Below, piece by piece: positions 17,170-28,460 of a stretch of DNA of 64,000 nt. The stretch lies in assembly GCF_014489475.1 (NCBI RefSeq), contig NZ_CP060820.1:3084098-3148097 (forward strand), read 5' to 3'. Made by a program: the position numbers and the translations under genes. Position 1 is the first letter of the stretch; every line of letters starts with the position of its first letter. This DNA comes from Lysobacter terrestris (GTDB lineage: Bacteria > Pseudomonadota > Gammaproteobacteria > Xanthomonadales > Xanthomonadaceae). Below the pieces are notes generated by a model. It saw only the letters and a program-made list of their open reading frames with translations, did no database searches and was not told where the DNA came from.

Positions 17170-18570
17170 ATGCTTCCCCTCGTAGCCCTGGTGGGCCGCC
17201 CCAATGTCGGCAAGTCGACGCTGTTCAACGCCCTGACGCGTACCCGTGACGCGCTGGTGCACGACCAGCCCGGCGTGACCCGCGATCGCAACTACGGGGT
17301 CTGCCGTCCGGAAGGGCAGCGTGCCTTCGCGGTGGTGGATACCGGCGGCATCGCCGGCGTGGACGAAGGCCTGGCCGGCGCCACCGCGCGACAGGCGCGC
17401 GCGGCCGCCGAAGAAGCGGACCTCGTGCTGTTCGTCGTCGACGGTCGCGAGGGCGCCTCGGCGCTCGACGACGACATCCTGCGGTGGCTGCGCAAGGCCG
17501 CCCGGCCGACCGTGCTGGTGGTCAACAAGACCGACGGCATCGACGCCCGCGCCGCGATGGCGGAATTCGCGCGCTACGGTTTCGGCGATGTCATCGCGAT
17601 CTCGTCGGCGCACCGCATGGGCATCGACGACCTGCTGGATGACATCCAGGAGCGCTTGCCCGAAGCGGGCAGCGCGGTCGAACTCGACAACGACCCCGAC
17701 CGCATCCGTGTCGCCTTCATCGGGCGCCCCAACGTCGGCAAGTCGACGCTGGTGAACCGCCTGCTCGGCGAGGAACGCATGATCGCCTCGGAAGTGCCGG
17801 GCACCACGCGCGATGCGGTATCCGTCGACATGGAACGCGACGGCCGCCTGTACCGCCTGATCGATACCGCCGGCCTGCGCCGCAAGTCGAAGGTGGAAGA
17901 GGTGGTCGAGAAGTTCTCGATCGTGAAGACGCTGGCTGCGATCGAGGAGTGTCAGGTCGCCGTGGTCATGCTCGACGCGGGCGAAGGCGTGACTGACCAG
18001 GACGCGAGCGTGCTCGGCTACGCGCTCGATGCGGGCCGCGCGCTCGTTGTCGCCGTCAACAAGTGGGACAACCAGACCGAATACCAGCGCCAGCAGACCG
18101 AAAACCTGCTGATTCGCAAGCTTGCTTTCGTCGAATGGGCCGAGGTGGTGCGCATCAGCGCCAAGCACGGCTCGGGCCTGCGCGAGCTGTTCAACGCGAT
18201 CCATCGCGCGCACAAGTCCGCGACCACCGAGCTGGGCACCAGCGAGGTGACCAAGGCCATGGAAATCGCCTACGAAACCAACCCGCCGCCGGTGGTGCGC
18301 GGCCACGTGGCGAAGATGCGCTTTGCCCACCCGGGCGGCGTCAATCCGCCGACCTTCATCATCCACGGCACGCGCCTGCGCACGCTGGCCGACAGCTACA
18401 AGCGCTACCTCGAGAACTTCTTCCGCAAGCGCTTCAAGCTGGTCGGCACGCCGGTCCGCTTCGTCTTCAAGGAAGGCACCAACCCATACGAAGGCAAGAA
18501 GAACGTGCTGACCGAGCGGCAGGTGGCGAAGAAGCGGCGCATGATCCGGCACGTCAAGCGCGGCAAGTGA
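17170..18570 (+). CDS. der: Ribosome biogenesis GTPase Der (EngA)
   Basis: This 466-residue protein has two tandem GTPase domains followed by a KH-like C-terminal domain, needed for 50S subunit maturation. Both P-loops are present and almost identical ([14 protein letters not shown] about residue 9; [14 protein letters not shown] about 185). Each domain also has its DTGG or DTAG switch-II motif and NKxD (NKTD, NKWD). The C-terminal part runs through [16 protein letters not shown] to a basic tail. der follows bamB as in most Gammaproteobacteria, although a terminator separates them here. Confidence 0.97.
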   Translation: MLPLVALVGRPNVGKSTLFNALTRTRDALVHDQPGVTRDRNYGVCRPEGQRAFAVVDTGGIAGVDEGLAGATARQARAAAEEADLVLFVVDGREGASALDDDILRWLRKAARPTVLVVNKTDGIDARAAMAEFARYGFGDVIAISSAHRMGIDDLLDDIQERLPEAGSAVELDNDPDRIRVAFIGRPNVGKSTLVNRLLGEERMIASEVPGTTRDAVSVDMERDGRLYRLIDTAGLRRKSKVEEVVEKFSIVKTLAAIEECQVAVVMLDAGEGVTDQDASVLGYALDAGRALVVAVNKWDNQTEYQRQQTENLLIRKLAFVEWAEVVRISAKHGSGLRELFNAIHRAHKSATTELGTSEVTKAMEIAYETNPPPVVRGHVAKMRFAHPGGVNPPTFIIHGTRLRTLADSYKRYLENFFRKRFKLVGTPVRFVFKEGTNPYEGKKNVLTERQVAKKRRMIRHVKRGK

Positions 18571-18576
18571 CGCAAT

Positions 18577-18597
18577 GGCGTTCGCGCTGCGAACGCC
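18577..18597. terminator. Hairpin after der
   Basis: Nine-base arms GGCGTTCGC (18577-18585) and GCGAACGCC (18589-18597) pair perfectly with a three-base loop, 6 bases after the der stop. There is no T-run, so it may protect the 3' end rather than terminate by itself. Confidence 0.5.
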
Positions 18598-18661
18598 CTG
18601 ATCGTTGCGTCCTGGGTAAGCGGGATGACGAGCAACAACGGAACCTCACCGAGTCGATGAG

Positions 18662-19252
18662 TTGAACGCCCCGTTGCCACCATCCCAGGTCACTCTCGGC
18701 ATCCTTGCTGGCGGGCGCGCGACGCGACTGGGCGGTGCCGACAAGGCCTGGCTGGAGCGCGACGGAATCGCCCAGGTGCTGCGCTGGCAACGCCGCTTCG
18801 CGGTCGAAACCGCGGCCGTGATCGTCAGCGCGAACCAGCGGCTGGAGCGTTATCCGCAGGCGGAGCTGCATGCGGTCGCCGATCGTGTCCACGGCGACAT
18901 CGGTCCCATCGCCGGCCTCGACGCGCTGCTGGCCGCATGCACCACGCCGTGGCTGCTGACGCTGCCGGTCGACCTGGTGGGTGTCAACGATTGCCTGCTG
19001 CCCACCCTGGATTCCGGCCGCGATCGCCATGGCGCGTTCGCCATCGACGACGACGGCCCGCAGCCGCTGGTGGCGTTGTGGAACGTGGCCGCCGCGATCA
19101 CCGCGACCGCGGCGCAGATCGAAGCCGGCGCCACCGCCGTGCACGCACTGCAGGCGAAGCTGGGCATGCCCGGCGTGCGCTTCGCCGGCGTACGCTTCGG
19201 CAACCTCAATACTCCCGAAGACCTGCGTGCGGCGGGGATCCGACATGACTGA
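18662..19252 (+). CDS. mobA: Molybdenum cofactor guanylyltransferase
   Basis: This 196-residue protein would transfer GMP to Mo-molybdopterin to make the bis-MGD cofactor. The nucleotidyltransferase signature LAGGRATRLGGADKAWLE (about residues 15-32) and the DIGPIAGLDALL and LPVDLV segments match MobA. The start must be a TTG at 18662 because no ATG or GTG lies between the preceding stop and the essential LAGG motif; no strong ribosome-binding site is visible. moeA starts 8 bases inside its 3' end, so the two are one unit. Confidence 0.88.
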   Translation: MNAPLPPSQVTLGILAGGRATRLGGADKAWLERDGIAQVLRWQRRFAVETAAVIVSANQRLERYPQAELHAVADRVHGDIGPIAGLDALLAACTTPWLLTLPVDLVGVNDCLLPTLDSGRDRHGAFAIDDDGPQPLVALWNVAAAITATAAQIEAGATAVHALQAKLGMPGVRFAGVRFGNLNTPEDLRAAGIRHD

Positions 19253-20456
19253 CGTTCCAACCGGGCTGCTGTTCGACGATGCGATGACCCTGCTGCAGGG
19301 GATCGCCGCGCAGCATCGCCTGGAAGCCGAAACGCTGGCGCTCGGGCGCTGCCATGGGCGCGTGCTTGCGCAGGACATCGATGCGTCGTTGGCCTTGCCG
19401 CCGTTCGACAACAGCGCGATGGATGGCTTCGCGTTCCGTCACGCCGACCTTGCTGGTACCGAAACCCAGCTGAGGTTGGCGGGCGAGCAGTTCGCCGGTC
19501 CCGCCAACGACGTCGCGCCGGGGCCGGGCGAATGCATGCGCATCACCACCGGCGCGCCGATGCCGCCCGGCACGGACACCGTTGCGATCAAGGAGAACTG
19601 CCGCGTCGAGAACGGGGTCGTGGTCGTGCCCGACACGCGCGCCGCAGCGAACGTGCGCCACGCCGGCGAAGACGTGCGCGTGGGCGACCGCGTATTGCAG
19701 GCGGGCACAGTGCTGACCGCGACGCGTGTCTCGCTGGCGGCGTCGCTCGGCCTCGCTTCGCTGCGGGTCGCGCGCAAGCCGACCGTGGCCGTGTTCACCA
19801 CCGGCGACGAGCTGGTCGAGCCGGGAATGGCGCTGGCGCCGGGGCAGATCTACGACAGCAACCGCGAGCTGCTCATGGGCCTGTTGCGAGCCGATGGCCT
19901 GGAGCCCACGGCGTGGCCGCGATTGCCCGACGACCCGAAGCAGGTCGAGATCGCCCTGCGCGACGCCGGCTGCGCATTCGACCTGATCGTGACCGCGGGT
20001 GGCGTGTCGGCGGGCGAGAAGGATCACCTTCCCGGGGTGCTCGCGCAGTTCGGCAGCACGCATTTCTGGAAGGTGAAGATGAAGCCCGGCATGCCGCTGC
20101 TGTTCGGCACGCTGGACCAGGCGCGCGTGCTGGCGCTGCCGGGCAACCCGGTGTCGGTGCTGGCGACCTACCTCACCTTCGGCCGGGCGCTGATCGACGG
20201 CCTGCAGGGCCGGAGCGAGCCGCGACCGACCTGGCGCGCGCAGCTGGCAGCGCCGTTGGAGAAGGCGCATCCGCGCCGCGAGTTCCTCCGCGGGCGCCTG
20301 TTCGGCGGCAGCAATGGCGTGCTGCATGTCGAGGCCGATGCCGCTACCGGCTCGCACCGCCTGCGGGCGGCGGCGGAGGCCAATGCCCTGGTCGTCGTGC
20401 CGGAAGGCCCCCAGCGCTACGCCGCAGGCGAAGTGGTCGAGGTCATTCCGCTGTAA
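19245..20456 (+). CDS. moeA: Molybdopterin molybdenumtransferase MoeA
   Basis: This 403-residue protein inserts molybdate into adenylylated molybdopterin. Visible family features are the N-terminal PPFDNSAMDGFAFR, the central FTTGDELVEPG and YDSNRELL, the TAGGVSAGEKDH loop, and KVKMKPGMPLLFG followed by LPGNPVSVLATY. The ATG at 19245 lies inside the end of mobA and gives the usual length. The upstream frame extension is rejected because it only mirrors mobA. With mobA and the MoeB-like gene it forms a cofactor block. Confidence 0.95.
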   Translation: MTDVPTGLLFDDAMTLLQGIAAQHRLEAETLALGRCHGRVLAQDIDASLALPPFDNSAMDGFAFRHADLAGTETQLRLAGEQFAGPANDVAPGPGECMRITTGAPMPPGTDTVAIKENCRVENGVVVVPDTRAAANVRHAGEDVRVGDRVLQAGTVLTATRVSLAASLGLASLRVARKPTVAVFTTGDELVEPGMALAPGQIYDSNRELLMGLLRADGLEPTAWPRLPDDPKQVEIALRDAGCAFDLIVTAGGVSAGEKDHLPGVLAQFGSTHFWKVKMKPGMPLLFGTLDQARVLALPGNPVSVLATYLTFGRALIDGLQGRSEPRPTWRAQLAAPLEKAHPRREFLRGRLFGGSNGVLHVEADAATGSHRLRAAAEANALVVVPEGPQRYAAGEVVEVIPL

Positions 20457-20502
20457 GTGCGCCCGCGTTGGCGTACGCCGCTTTGCCGCGGATAATTGCC
20501 CC

Positions 20503-21630
20503 ATGGCCATAGCAGTGATTTCTCCGGCGGATGCCCTGCGCCGCCAGAACGCGGGCGCGGTGCTGGTCGATGTGCGCGAGGCACACGAGCGCGCCACGGG
20601 ACACGCCGCCGGCGCGCTGGGCGTCGCGCGCGCGGAGCTCGAGGCGGACCCGGCATCGGTATTGCCGGCAACCGGCGCAGAAATCCTGCTGATCTGCCAA
20701 TCCGGCGCGCGTTCGATGAAGGCCGCCCAGGCGCTCGACGAAGCCGGCTACACCCGGCTGGCCTCGGTCGAGGGTGGCACGGCGCGCTGGATCGCCGAGG
20801 GCCTGCCACTGACCCGGCCCGAGGTCGACACGGATTTCTACGAGCGCTATTCGCGCCACCTGCGCCTGCCCGAAGTCGGCGAGGCGGGGCAGCGCCTGCT
20901 GGAAGCCGCGCGCGTCGCGATGGTCGGCGCGGGTGGGCTGGGGTCGCCGGCGGCGTACTACCTGGCCGCGGCCGGCGTGGGCACGCTGGTGCTCGCCGAC
21001 GACGATGTCGTCGATCGCAGCAACCTGCAGCGCCAGATCCTGCACACCGATGCCCGCATCGGCGTGGCGAAAGTCGAATCCGCGCGGATCGCGCTGTCGG
21101 CATTGAATCCGCGATTGAAGGTCGAGGCGTTTGCCGAGCGCATCACCGCCGCGAACGTCGAGCGCCTGATCGCCGACGCCGACGTGGTCATCGATGGCGC
21201 CGACAACTTCCCGGTGCGCTACCTGCTCAACGACGCCTGCGTGAAGCTCGGCAAGCCACTGGTGTACGGCGCCGTGCACCGCTTCGAAGGACAGGTCAGC
21301 GTGTATGACGCGGGGCGTCATCGCGGCGAAGCGCCGTGCTATCGCTGTTTGTTCCCGGAACCGCCGCCGCCGGAAGCCGCGCCGAATTGCGCCGAAGCCG
21401 GCGTGCTCGGCGTGCTGCCCGGGGTGATCGGCCTGTTGCAGGCGACCGAAGTGGTGAAGCTGATCCTCGGCATCGGCGTGCCGTTGACCGGGCGCCTGCT
21501 CAACTTCGATGCGCTGGCGATGCGTTTCCGCGAAACGCGCCTGCGCCCCGACCGGGATTGCGTGGTGTGCGCACCGGGGCGTGAATTCCCCGGCTACATC
21601 GACTATGCGAGGTTCTGCGCGGGAACCTGA
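20503..21630 (+). CDS. moeB: MoeB/ThiF-type adenylyltransferase fused to an N-terminal rhodanese domain
   Basis: This 375-residue protein has a rhodanese domain first (about residues 1-105, active-site loop LICQSGARS) and an E1-like adenylyltransferase second (MVGAGGLGSPAAYYLAAAG about 140, SNLQRQILH, YGAVHRFEGQVSVY). A structural zinc site is likely from CYRC and CVVC. MoeB activates the C-terminus of MoaD; a rhodanese usually supplies the sulfur for the MoaD thiocarboxylate. Most fusions of this kind carry the rhodanese at the C-terminus (MOCS3-like), so the N-terminal placement is notable. The ATG at 20503 follows moeA by 46 bases. Confidence 0.9.
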   Translation: MAIAVISPADALRRQNAGAVLVDVREAHERATGHAAGALGVARAELEADPASVLPATGAEILLICQSGARSMKAAQALDEAGYTRLASVEGGTARWIAEGLPLTRPEVDTDFYERYSRHLRLPEVGEAGQRLLEAARVAMVGAGGLGSPAAYYLAAAGVGTLVLADDDVVDRSNLQRQILHTDARIGVAKVESARIALSALNPRLKVEAFAERITAANVERLIADADVVIDGADNFPVRYLLNDACVKLGKPLVYGAVHRFEGQVSVYDAGRHRGEAPCYRCLFPEPPPPEAAPNCAEAGVLGVLPGVIGLLQATEVVKLILGIGVPLTGRLLNFDALAMRFRETRLRPDRDCVVCAPGREFPGYIDYARFCAGT

Positions 21631-21641
21631 GGAGGTGGCGG

Positions 21642-22697
21642 ATGGACAGCGTGCGCGTGGGCAAGCAGTGCATCCGTTTCGCGGCAGTCCTGGGCCTGCT
21701 GGGCTCGGGGCCGTCCGCAGGCGCACAAGAACCCGCGCCTGTAGCCGCATCTTCGCCGCTGTGCAGCCGCATCGCGCAGTCGCCGCCGTCGTATGCCTCG
21801 CGCATCGCACAGGTGGCCTGTGCCGAGAACGCGCTGTGGTTCGGTCCCTTCATCGATACGCAGGGACGGCTGGCCAGCATCACCGTGTCCGAAGGCGAGC
21901 GCCTGCGCCTGCAGGACGGCGCGACGCCCGCATGGCAACGCGTCGCCGACTACTGGAAGGGCAGCGGCCTGTTGTCGCAGATGGCGAATTTCCCGGGCGC
22001 CAGCGATTGCAGCGTGGGCGGCGGCAGCCATTTCCAGACCTCGTCGTGCCGGGCCTTCCTGAGCGACACGCCCTGGTCGGCGGTATTCGTCTCCTTCGTG
22101 ATGGCACGCGCGGGCGTGCCGGGATTCAACCCGTCGGCGAGCCACATCGATTACATCCGCGATGCCTACCGCTACCCGGCAGCGTCGCCGTACGTGCTGG
22201 CGGATCCGGATGCCACCATGGCCGCCGCGGGCGACCTGCTGTGTTTTTCGCGCGGGCGCAGCGACATCGGCGCGAACGGTTTCCGCGACTTCCTCGCCAG
22301 CGGGTCGGGCGGGATGAACATGCACTGCGACATCGTCGTCGCCGCCAATCCGGACGGCGACGGCAAGCTTTATCTGGTCGGCGGCAACGTGTTGCAGGGC
22401 GTGACCATGCGGGTGCTGCCGCTCAACCGCACCGGCGCCATCTGGGGACTGCCGCGGCGCATCGCCGCCCCCGGCGCGTGCCAGCCGGGCAGCGAAGGTC
22501 CCTGCAGTTTCAACCGGCAGGACTGGGTGACGCTGATGAAGCTCAAGCCCTTGCCCGTCCCCAACCACCTGGCGCCGATTCCCACCACGCCGCCGCAATG
22601 CTGCACGCAGTGCCCATTGCCGCTGCCCGAACACCTGCGGCGCTGCCCGCCGTTGCAGCGCCCGGTCGATGCATTGCCGGGCGGGCAGGGACGCTAG
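21642..22697 (+). CDS. Secreted DUF2272 protein
   Basis: This 351-residue protein has a probable signal peptide (about residues 10-28, FAAVLGLLGSGPSAGAQE). Its main domain resembles DUF2272: PWSAVFVSFVMARAGV, then GDLLCFSRGRSD and MHCDIVVAANPDGDGKLYLV. The pattern of an exposed Trp-Ser-Ala segment plus a later His-Cys-Asp is suggestive of an NlpC/CHAP-like papain fold, but that is inference. The Pro/Cys-rich tail (PPQCCTQCPLPLPEHLRRCP) is unusual. It starts 11 bases after the MoeB-like gene, with no obvious functional link to it. Confidence 0.7.
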   Translation: MDSVRVGKQCIRFAAVLGLLGSGPSAGAQEPAPVAASSPLCSRIAQSPPSYASRIAQVACAENALWFGPFIDTQGRLASITVSEGERLRLQDGATPAWQRVADYWKGSGLLSQMANFPGASDCSVGGGSHFQTSSCRAFLSDTPWSAVFVSFVMARAGVPGFNPSASHIDYIRDAYRYPAASPYVLADPDATMAAAGDLLCFSRGRSDIGANGFRDFLASGSGGMNMHCDIVVAANPDGDGKLYLVGGNVLQGVTMRVLPLNRTGAIWGLPRRIAAPGACQPGSEGPCSFNRQDWVTLMKLKPLPVPNHLAPIPTTPPQCCTQCPLPLPEHLRRCPPLQRPVDALPGGQGR

Positions 22698-22704
22698 CGG
22701 AGTT

Positions 22705-22920
22705 TCAGACGACGCGTTCGACCACGGCCGCGGCGCTCGCCGTGCGGCGTCGCGGCTTCGCGCGCGGATCCAGTTGCACGTTGAGCACCATGTTGCAGTG
22801 GATGCAGCTGTAGCTCAGGCAACGGATGTCGTCGCTGTCGTTGTTCTGGCCGAAAACGCTCTCGATGCGGACATGCAGCAACCGCTTGCCGCACTTGGGG
22901 CATTCGCCTTGATTGATCAT
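22705..22920 (-). CDS. Small zinc-ribbon-like hypothetical protein
   Basis: This 71-residue protein has two CxxC pairs, CPKCGKRL near the start and CIHCNMVL about residues 39-46, the form of a zinc ribbon, and a basic Arg/Lys-rich tail (DPRAKPRRRTASAAA). Its start overlaps the stop of the upstream alpha/beta-hydrolase gene by 4 bases, so it is co-transcribed with that gene. Function is unknown. Confidence 0.65.
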   Translation of the reverse strand: MINQGECPKCGKRLLHVRIESVFGQNNDSDDIRCLSYSCIHCNMVLNVQLDPRAKPRRRTASAAAVVERVV

Positions 22921-23762
22921 GTCGACTTTCTCCGGCCCGGCAGCGGGCGGTGGACGTGGATGGCAACAGGGTTGATGGCAGACGGGCCGGAACGCGGGGC
23001 AGGTGTCGCGAAAAACGCCTTGAGCGTCCGCGAGAACCCCGGCGCCGCGGCGACGTTGCCGTGTTCGGCGCTGGGGAGCTCAAGCACCCGCGGGCGCCGC
23101 GGCAGCGCTTCGATCAGGCGCTGGGTGCTGGCGGCCGGGATCACCTTGTCCCGGCCGGCGCGCACCACCAGGGTCGGCCCGGTGCGACGCGACAGGTTGG
23201 AAACCGAATCGAAGCGGTCGCGCGCCAGCAGGCGCACGGGCAGCCAGCGGTAGTGCGCCTGGCCGACGTCGGCCAGGGTGTCGTAGGGCGTGATCAGAGC
23301 CAGGCGCCGCACCGGGCGCTGCGCGGCGACGTGGGCGGCCACGCCCGATCCCAGGCTGTAGCCGATGACGTCCACGCCGATGCGCGGATGCTGGAGGCGG
23401 ACATGGTCGAACAGGGCCAGGGCATCGCTGGCCAGGCCGGCTTCGTCGGGCTGCCCCTCGCTCGCGCCGAATCCGCGGTAGGCCACCAGGTACACCGTGT
23501 GCTGCGGGAACCAGCGCGCGAAGCTGGAGCGGTTGAGCTGGATGGCCTCGGAGTTGCCGCCGAAATAGACCAGGGCGCGCTTGCGGCCGGGATTCACCAC
23601 CCAGCCACGCAGGGTGACGTCACCGTTGACCAGCGCGAAATTGGTCTGGGTCGCCTCCACCCGCGTCTGGTGCGGGAGGTACACCAGCTCGCGCTGCCGC
23701 ACGTACATGAAGCCACAAAGCCCCAGGTACACCATCGTCAGCGGCAGCGCGATCCAGAACAT
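22917..23762 (-). CDS. Alpha/beta hydrolase, membrane-anchored
   Basis: This 281-residue protein starts with a membrane helix (FWIALPLTMVYLGLCGFMYV) and continues as an alpha/beta hydrolase of the BEM46/YfhR type. The oxyanion region is VYFGGNSEAIQL, the nucleophile elbow is GYSLGSG (Ser), and the late acid and base are suggested by RAGRDKVIP and SAEHGNV. The ATG at 23762 is chosen; the frame is open to a TTG at 23807. The substrate is unknown. It is followed in the same operon by the small zinc-ribbon gene. Confidence 0.8.
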   Translation of the reverse strand: MFWIALPLTMVYLGLCGFMYVRQRELVYLPHQTRVEATQTNFALVNGDVTLRGWVVNPGRKRALVYFGGNSEAIQLNRSSFARWFPQHTVYLVAYRGFGASEGQPDEAGLASDALALFDHVRLQHPRIGVDVIGYSLGSGVAAHVAAQRPVRRLALITPYDTLADVGQAHYRWLPVRLLARDRFDSVSNLSRRTGPTLVVRAGRDKVIPAASTQRLIEALPRRPRVLELPSAEHGNVAAAPGFSRTLKAFFATPAPRSGPSAINPVAIHVHRPLPGRRKST

Positions 23763-23878
23763 GGCCCCCGTCCTCGCACCTGCCGTGGCAGGTCGTGAAG
23801 CTGGCAATGAGCCTATCGGCCGCGATGTGATCCGGACGCATCCATGCCGGTCTTCGGGATCGCGATCTGGGTCGGAGG

Positions 23879-24190
23879 CTAGCCCTTATGCAAACGCTGC
23901 GCTGCCTCGAACGCGGCCAACTGCTCCGGGGTCGCGTCGCGCTGGTGCTTCGCCTTCCAGGCCGGGAAGGGCTCGCCGTAGACCGCCTCGCGCGCCTCGT
24001 CCTTGGTCATGGTGATGCCGCGGTGCTCGGCCGCTTCGCGGTACCAGTCGGCCAGGCAGTTGCGGCAGAACCCGGCCAGGATCATCAGGTCGATGTTCTG
24101 CACATCGGCGCGTTCCTGCAGCAGGTGCTCGCGCAGGCGGCGGAAGACGGCGGCTTCGATCTGGGTGGTTTCGAAATCGGTGTCGGACAT
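23879..24190 (-). CDS. DUF1244 family protein
   Basis: This 103-residue acidic protein has the hallmark of DUF1244, [20 protein letters not shown], with the paired Cys about residues 42-45, and [12 protein letters not shown] near the end. Family members are small cytosolic proteins of unknown function, common in Proteobacteria. It lies head to head with folD; the intergenic space is 71 bases. Confidence 0.85.
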   Translation of the reverse strand: MSDTDFETTQIEAAVFRRLREHLLQERADVQNIDLMILAGFCRNCLADWYREAAEHRGITMTKDEAREAVYGEPFPAWKAKHQRDATPEQLAAFEAAQRLHKG

Positions 24191-24261
24191 GGAACCGGGC
24201 CCGGGGTGGGGGAGGGATGGGCGATAATGTGCGCCTTCATCGCTTCGAATCCCACCTCCGA

Positions 24262-25122
24262 ATGACCGCCCGCATCCTTGACGGCAAGCGCATCGCCGAA
24301 GACCTGCTCGACAACCTCAAGGCGCAGGTGGACGCGCGGGTCGCGGCCGGCAAGCCCGCCCCGGGCCTGGCGGTGGTGCTGGTGGGGAACGATCCGGCCT
24401 CGTCGGTGTACGTCAAGAACAAGCGCCGCGCCGCGCAGAAGGTCGGGATCCGCGCGATCGACTACGACCTGCCGGCCGATACCAGCGACGAGCAGTTGCT
24501 GGCGCTGGTCGACCAGCTCAATGCCGATCCCCAGGTGCACGGCATCCTCGTGCAGTTGCCGCTGCCGGGGCACCGCGACGCCACCTACCTGATCCATCGC
24601 ATCGATCCGAGCAAGGACGTGGACGGCTTCCACCCGGAGAACGTCGGCCATCTGGCGCTGCGCCAGTTCGGCCTGCGCCCGTGCACCCCGCGTGGCATCA
24701 CCACGCTGCTGGCCTACACCGACCGGCCGGTGCGCGGGCAGAGCGCCACGATCGTGGGCGTGTCCAATCACGTCGGCCGGCCGATGGCGCTGGAGCTGCT
24801 GATTGCCGGCTGTACCGTCACCAGCTGCCACAAGTTCACCCCGCCCGACGTACTGGAGCAGTCCGTGCGCAACGCCGACATCCTGGTGGTGGCGGTGGGC
24901 CGGCCGCAGCTGATCCCGGGCGAATGGGTCAAGCCGGGCGCCGTGGTGATCGACGTGGGCATCAACCGCCTGGAGGACGGCCGCCTGGTCGGCGACGTGG
25001 GCTTCGAAGCCGCCGCCCAGCGCGCCAGCTGGATCACCCCGGTACCGGGCGGGGTCGGCCCGATGACCGTGGCGACCCTGATGCAGAACACCCTGGAAGC
25101 CGCCGAGGCCGCGGACGCCTGA
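24262..25122 (+). CDS. folD: Bifunctional methylenetetrahydrofolate dehydrogenase/cyclohydrolase
   Basis: This 286-residue enzyme interconverts methylene-, methenyl- and formyl-tetrahydrofolate with NADP. Signatures are [20 protein letters not shown] (with the catalytic Lys), [20 protein letters not shown], the Rossmann segment [16 protein letters not shown] and the closing [16 protein letters not shown]. The ATG at 24262 gives the standard N-terminus [16 protein letters not shown]. Confidence 0.96.
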   Translation: MTARILDGKRIAEDLLDNLKAQVDARVAAGKPAPGLAVVLVGNDPASSVYVKNKRRAAQKVGIRAIDYDLPADTSDEQLLALVDQLNADPQVHGILVQLPLPGHRDATYLIHRIDPSKDVDGFHPENVGHLALRQFGLRPCTPRGITTLLAYTDRPVRGQSATIVGVSNHVGRPMALELLIAGCTVTSCHKFTPPDVLEQSVRNADILVVAVGRPQLIPGEWVKPGAVVIDVGINRLEDGRLVGDVGFEAAAQRASWITPVPGGVGPMTVATLMQNTLEAAEAADA

Positions 25123-26718
<1,596 letters not shown>

Positions 26719-26727
26719 ATGTGAGCG

Positions 26728-26762
26728 AAGAAGGGAGACGTCAGTTTCCCTTCTTTGTTTTT
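26728..26762 (+). terminator. Terminator-like hairpin between guaB and guaA
   Basis: Arms 26728-26736 (AAGAAGGGA) and 26747-26755 (TCCCTTCTT) pair perfectly around a ten-base loop, followed by TGTTTTTG. It lies 9 bases after the guaB stop and 38 bases before the guaA start, so it could set the ratio of the two products or separate two transcription units. Confidence 0.7.
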
Positions 26763-26799
26763 GAGTCTCCGTTTTCGATTGCAGAAGATCGCCGCCCCC

Positions 26800-28383
26800 A
26801 TGACGACGAACATCCATAACGACAAGATCCTCATCCTCGACTTCGGCGCGCAGTACACCCAGCTGATCGCCCGCCGCATCCGCGAGATCGGCGTGTACTG
26901 CGAAATCTGGGCCTGGGACCATGACCCGGCCGAGATCGCGAAGTTCGGCGCCAAGGGCATCATCCTGTCGGGCGGCCCCGAGTCGACGACGCAACACGGC
27001 GCGCCCAAGGCGCCGCAGGAAGTCTTCGATTCCGGCCTGCCGATCCTCGGCATCTGCTACGGCATGCAGACGCTGGCCGCGCAGCTGGGCGGCGCCACCG
27101 AAGCCGCCGATGCCCGCGAATTCGGCCACGCCGAAGTCGAACTCGTCGCCAGGGACGCGCTGCTGGGTGGCCTGAGCGACCACGACGGCGAAGCGCGCAT
27201 CGACGTGTGGATGAGCCACGGCGACCACGTCGCCAAGGCGCCGCCGGGCTGGACGATCACCGCCGTCACCGATCGCATTCCCGTCGCGGCGATGGCGCTG
27301 GAAGAGAAGCGCTGGTACGGCGTGCAGTTCCATCCGGAAGTGACCCATACCAAGCAGGGCCAGCAGTTGCTGCGCCGCTTCGTCGCCGAAATCTGCGGCT
27401 GCCAGACGCTGTGGAACGCGGCCAACATCATCGAGGATCAGATCGCGCGAGTGCGCGAACTCGTTGGCGACGACGAAGTGATCCTCGGCCTCTCCGGCGG
27501 CGTCGATTCGTCCGTCGTGGCCGCGCTACTGCACAAGGCGATCGGCAAGCAGCTGACCTGCGTGTTCGTCGACACCGGCCTGCTGCGCTGGAACGAGGGC
27601 GACCAGGTGATGGCGATGTTCGCCAACGAAGCCGATAAAGGCGGCATGGGCGTCAAGGTCATCCGCGTCAACGCGGCCGACCGCTATTTCGACAAGCTGA
27701 AGGGCGTCAACGACCCGGAAGCCAAGCGCAAGATCATCGGCAACCTCTTCATCGAGATCTTCGACGAGGAGTCGGCCAAGCTCGCCAATGCGAAGTGGTT
27801 GGCGCAGGGCACGATCTATCCTGACGTGATCGAGTCGGCCGGCAGCAAGACCGGCAAGGCGCACGTCATCAAGAGCCACCACAACGTCGGTGGCCTGCCC
27901 GAAGACATGAAGCTCAAGCTGGTCGAGCCGCTGCGCGAGCTGTTCAAGGACGAAGTACGTCGTCTCGGCGTCGAACTCGGCCTGCCGCGTGAGATGGTCT
28001 ATCGCCATCCGTTCCCCGGTCCGGGCCTGGGCGTCCGCATCCTCGGCGAAGTGAAGCGCGAGCACGCCGAACTGCTGGCCAAGGCCGACCACATCTTCAT
28101 TGACGAGCTGCGCAAGGCCGGCTGGTACGACAAGACCAGCCAGGCGTTCGCGGTGTTCCTGCCGGTGAAGTCGGTGGGCGTGGTCGGCGATGCACGCGCC
28201 TACGAGTGGGTGATCGCACTGCGTGCAGTGGAAACCATCGACTTCATGACCGCGCACTGGGCGCATCTGCCGTATGACCTGCTCGGCACGGTGTCGAACC
28301 GCATCATCAACGAACTGCGCGGCGTGTCGCGCGTGGTCTACGACATCAGCGGCAAGCCGCCGGCAACGATCGAGTGGGAATAA
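26800..28383 (+). CDS. guaA: GMP synthase (glutamine-hydrolysing)
   Basis: This 527-residue enzyme aminates XMP to GMP. The class I glutamine amidotransferase domain has the nucleophile in [10 protein letters not shown] and the His of [11 protein letters not shown] (about residues 80-190). The ATP-pyrophosphatase domain has [10 protein letters not shown] (about 230), and the dimerisation domain closes with [17 protein letters not shown]. The ATG at 26800 is used; upstream in-frame codons lie within the guaB terminator. It is the expected partner of guaB. Confidence 0.97.
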   Translation: MTTNIHNDKILILDFGAQYTQLIARRIREIGVYCEIWAWDHDPAEIAKFGAKGIILSGGPESTTQHGAPKAPQEVFDSGLPILGICYGMQTLAAQLGGATEAADAREFGHAEVELVARDALLGGLSDHDGEARIDVWMSHGDHVAKAPPGWTITAVTDRIPVAAMALEEKRWYGVQFHPEVTHTKQGQQLLRRFVAEICGCQTLWNAANIIEDQIARVRELVGDDEVILGLSGGVDSSVVAALLHKAIGKQLTCVFVDTGLLRWNEGDQVMAMFANEADKGGMGVKVIRVNAADRYFDKLKGVNDPEAKRKIIGNLFIEIFDEESAKLANAKWLAQGTIYPDVIESAGSKTGKAHVIKSHHNVGGLPEDMKLKLVEPLRELFKDEVRRLGVELGLPREMVYRHPFPGPGLGVRILGEVKREHAELLAKADHIFIDELRKAGWYDKTSQAFAVFLPVKSVGVVGDARAYEWVIALRAVETIDFMTAHWAHLPYDLLGTVSNRIINELRGVSRVVYDISGKPPATIEWE

Positions 28384-28460
28384 GACAGCTGTCGTCCCGA
28401 GCGCCGCGCGGGACCTGCTTTGAATTCCTGCAGTACAACTGATCCATCACTGCGTTCGGA

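Noticed and set aside
28384..28460. Intergenic sequence with GTCGTCCCGAGCG and CGGAATGACAG that looks like a dispersed repeat
   Set aside because: Only one degenerate copy was recognised in the window (a weak echo near 18600), so a repeat family cannot be supported here.
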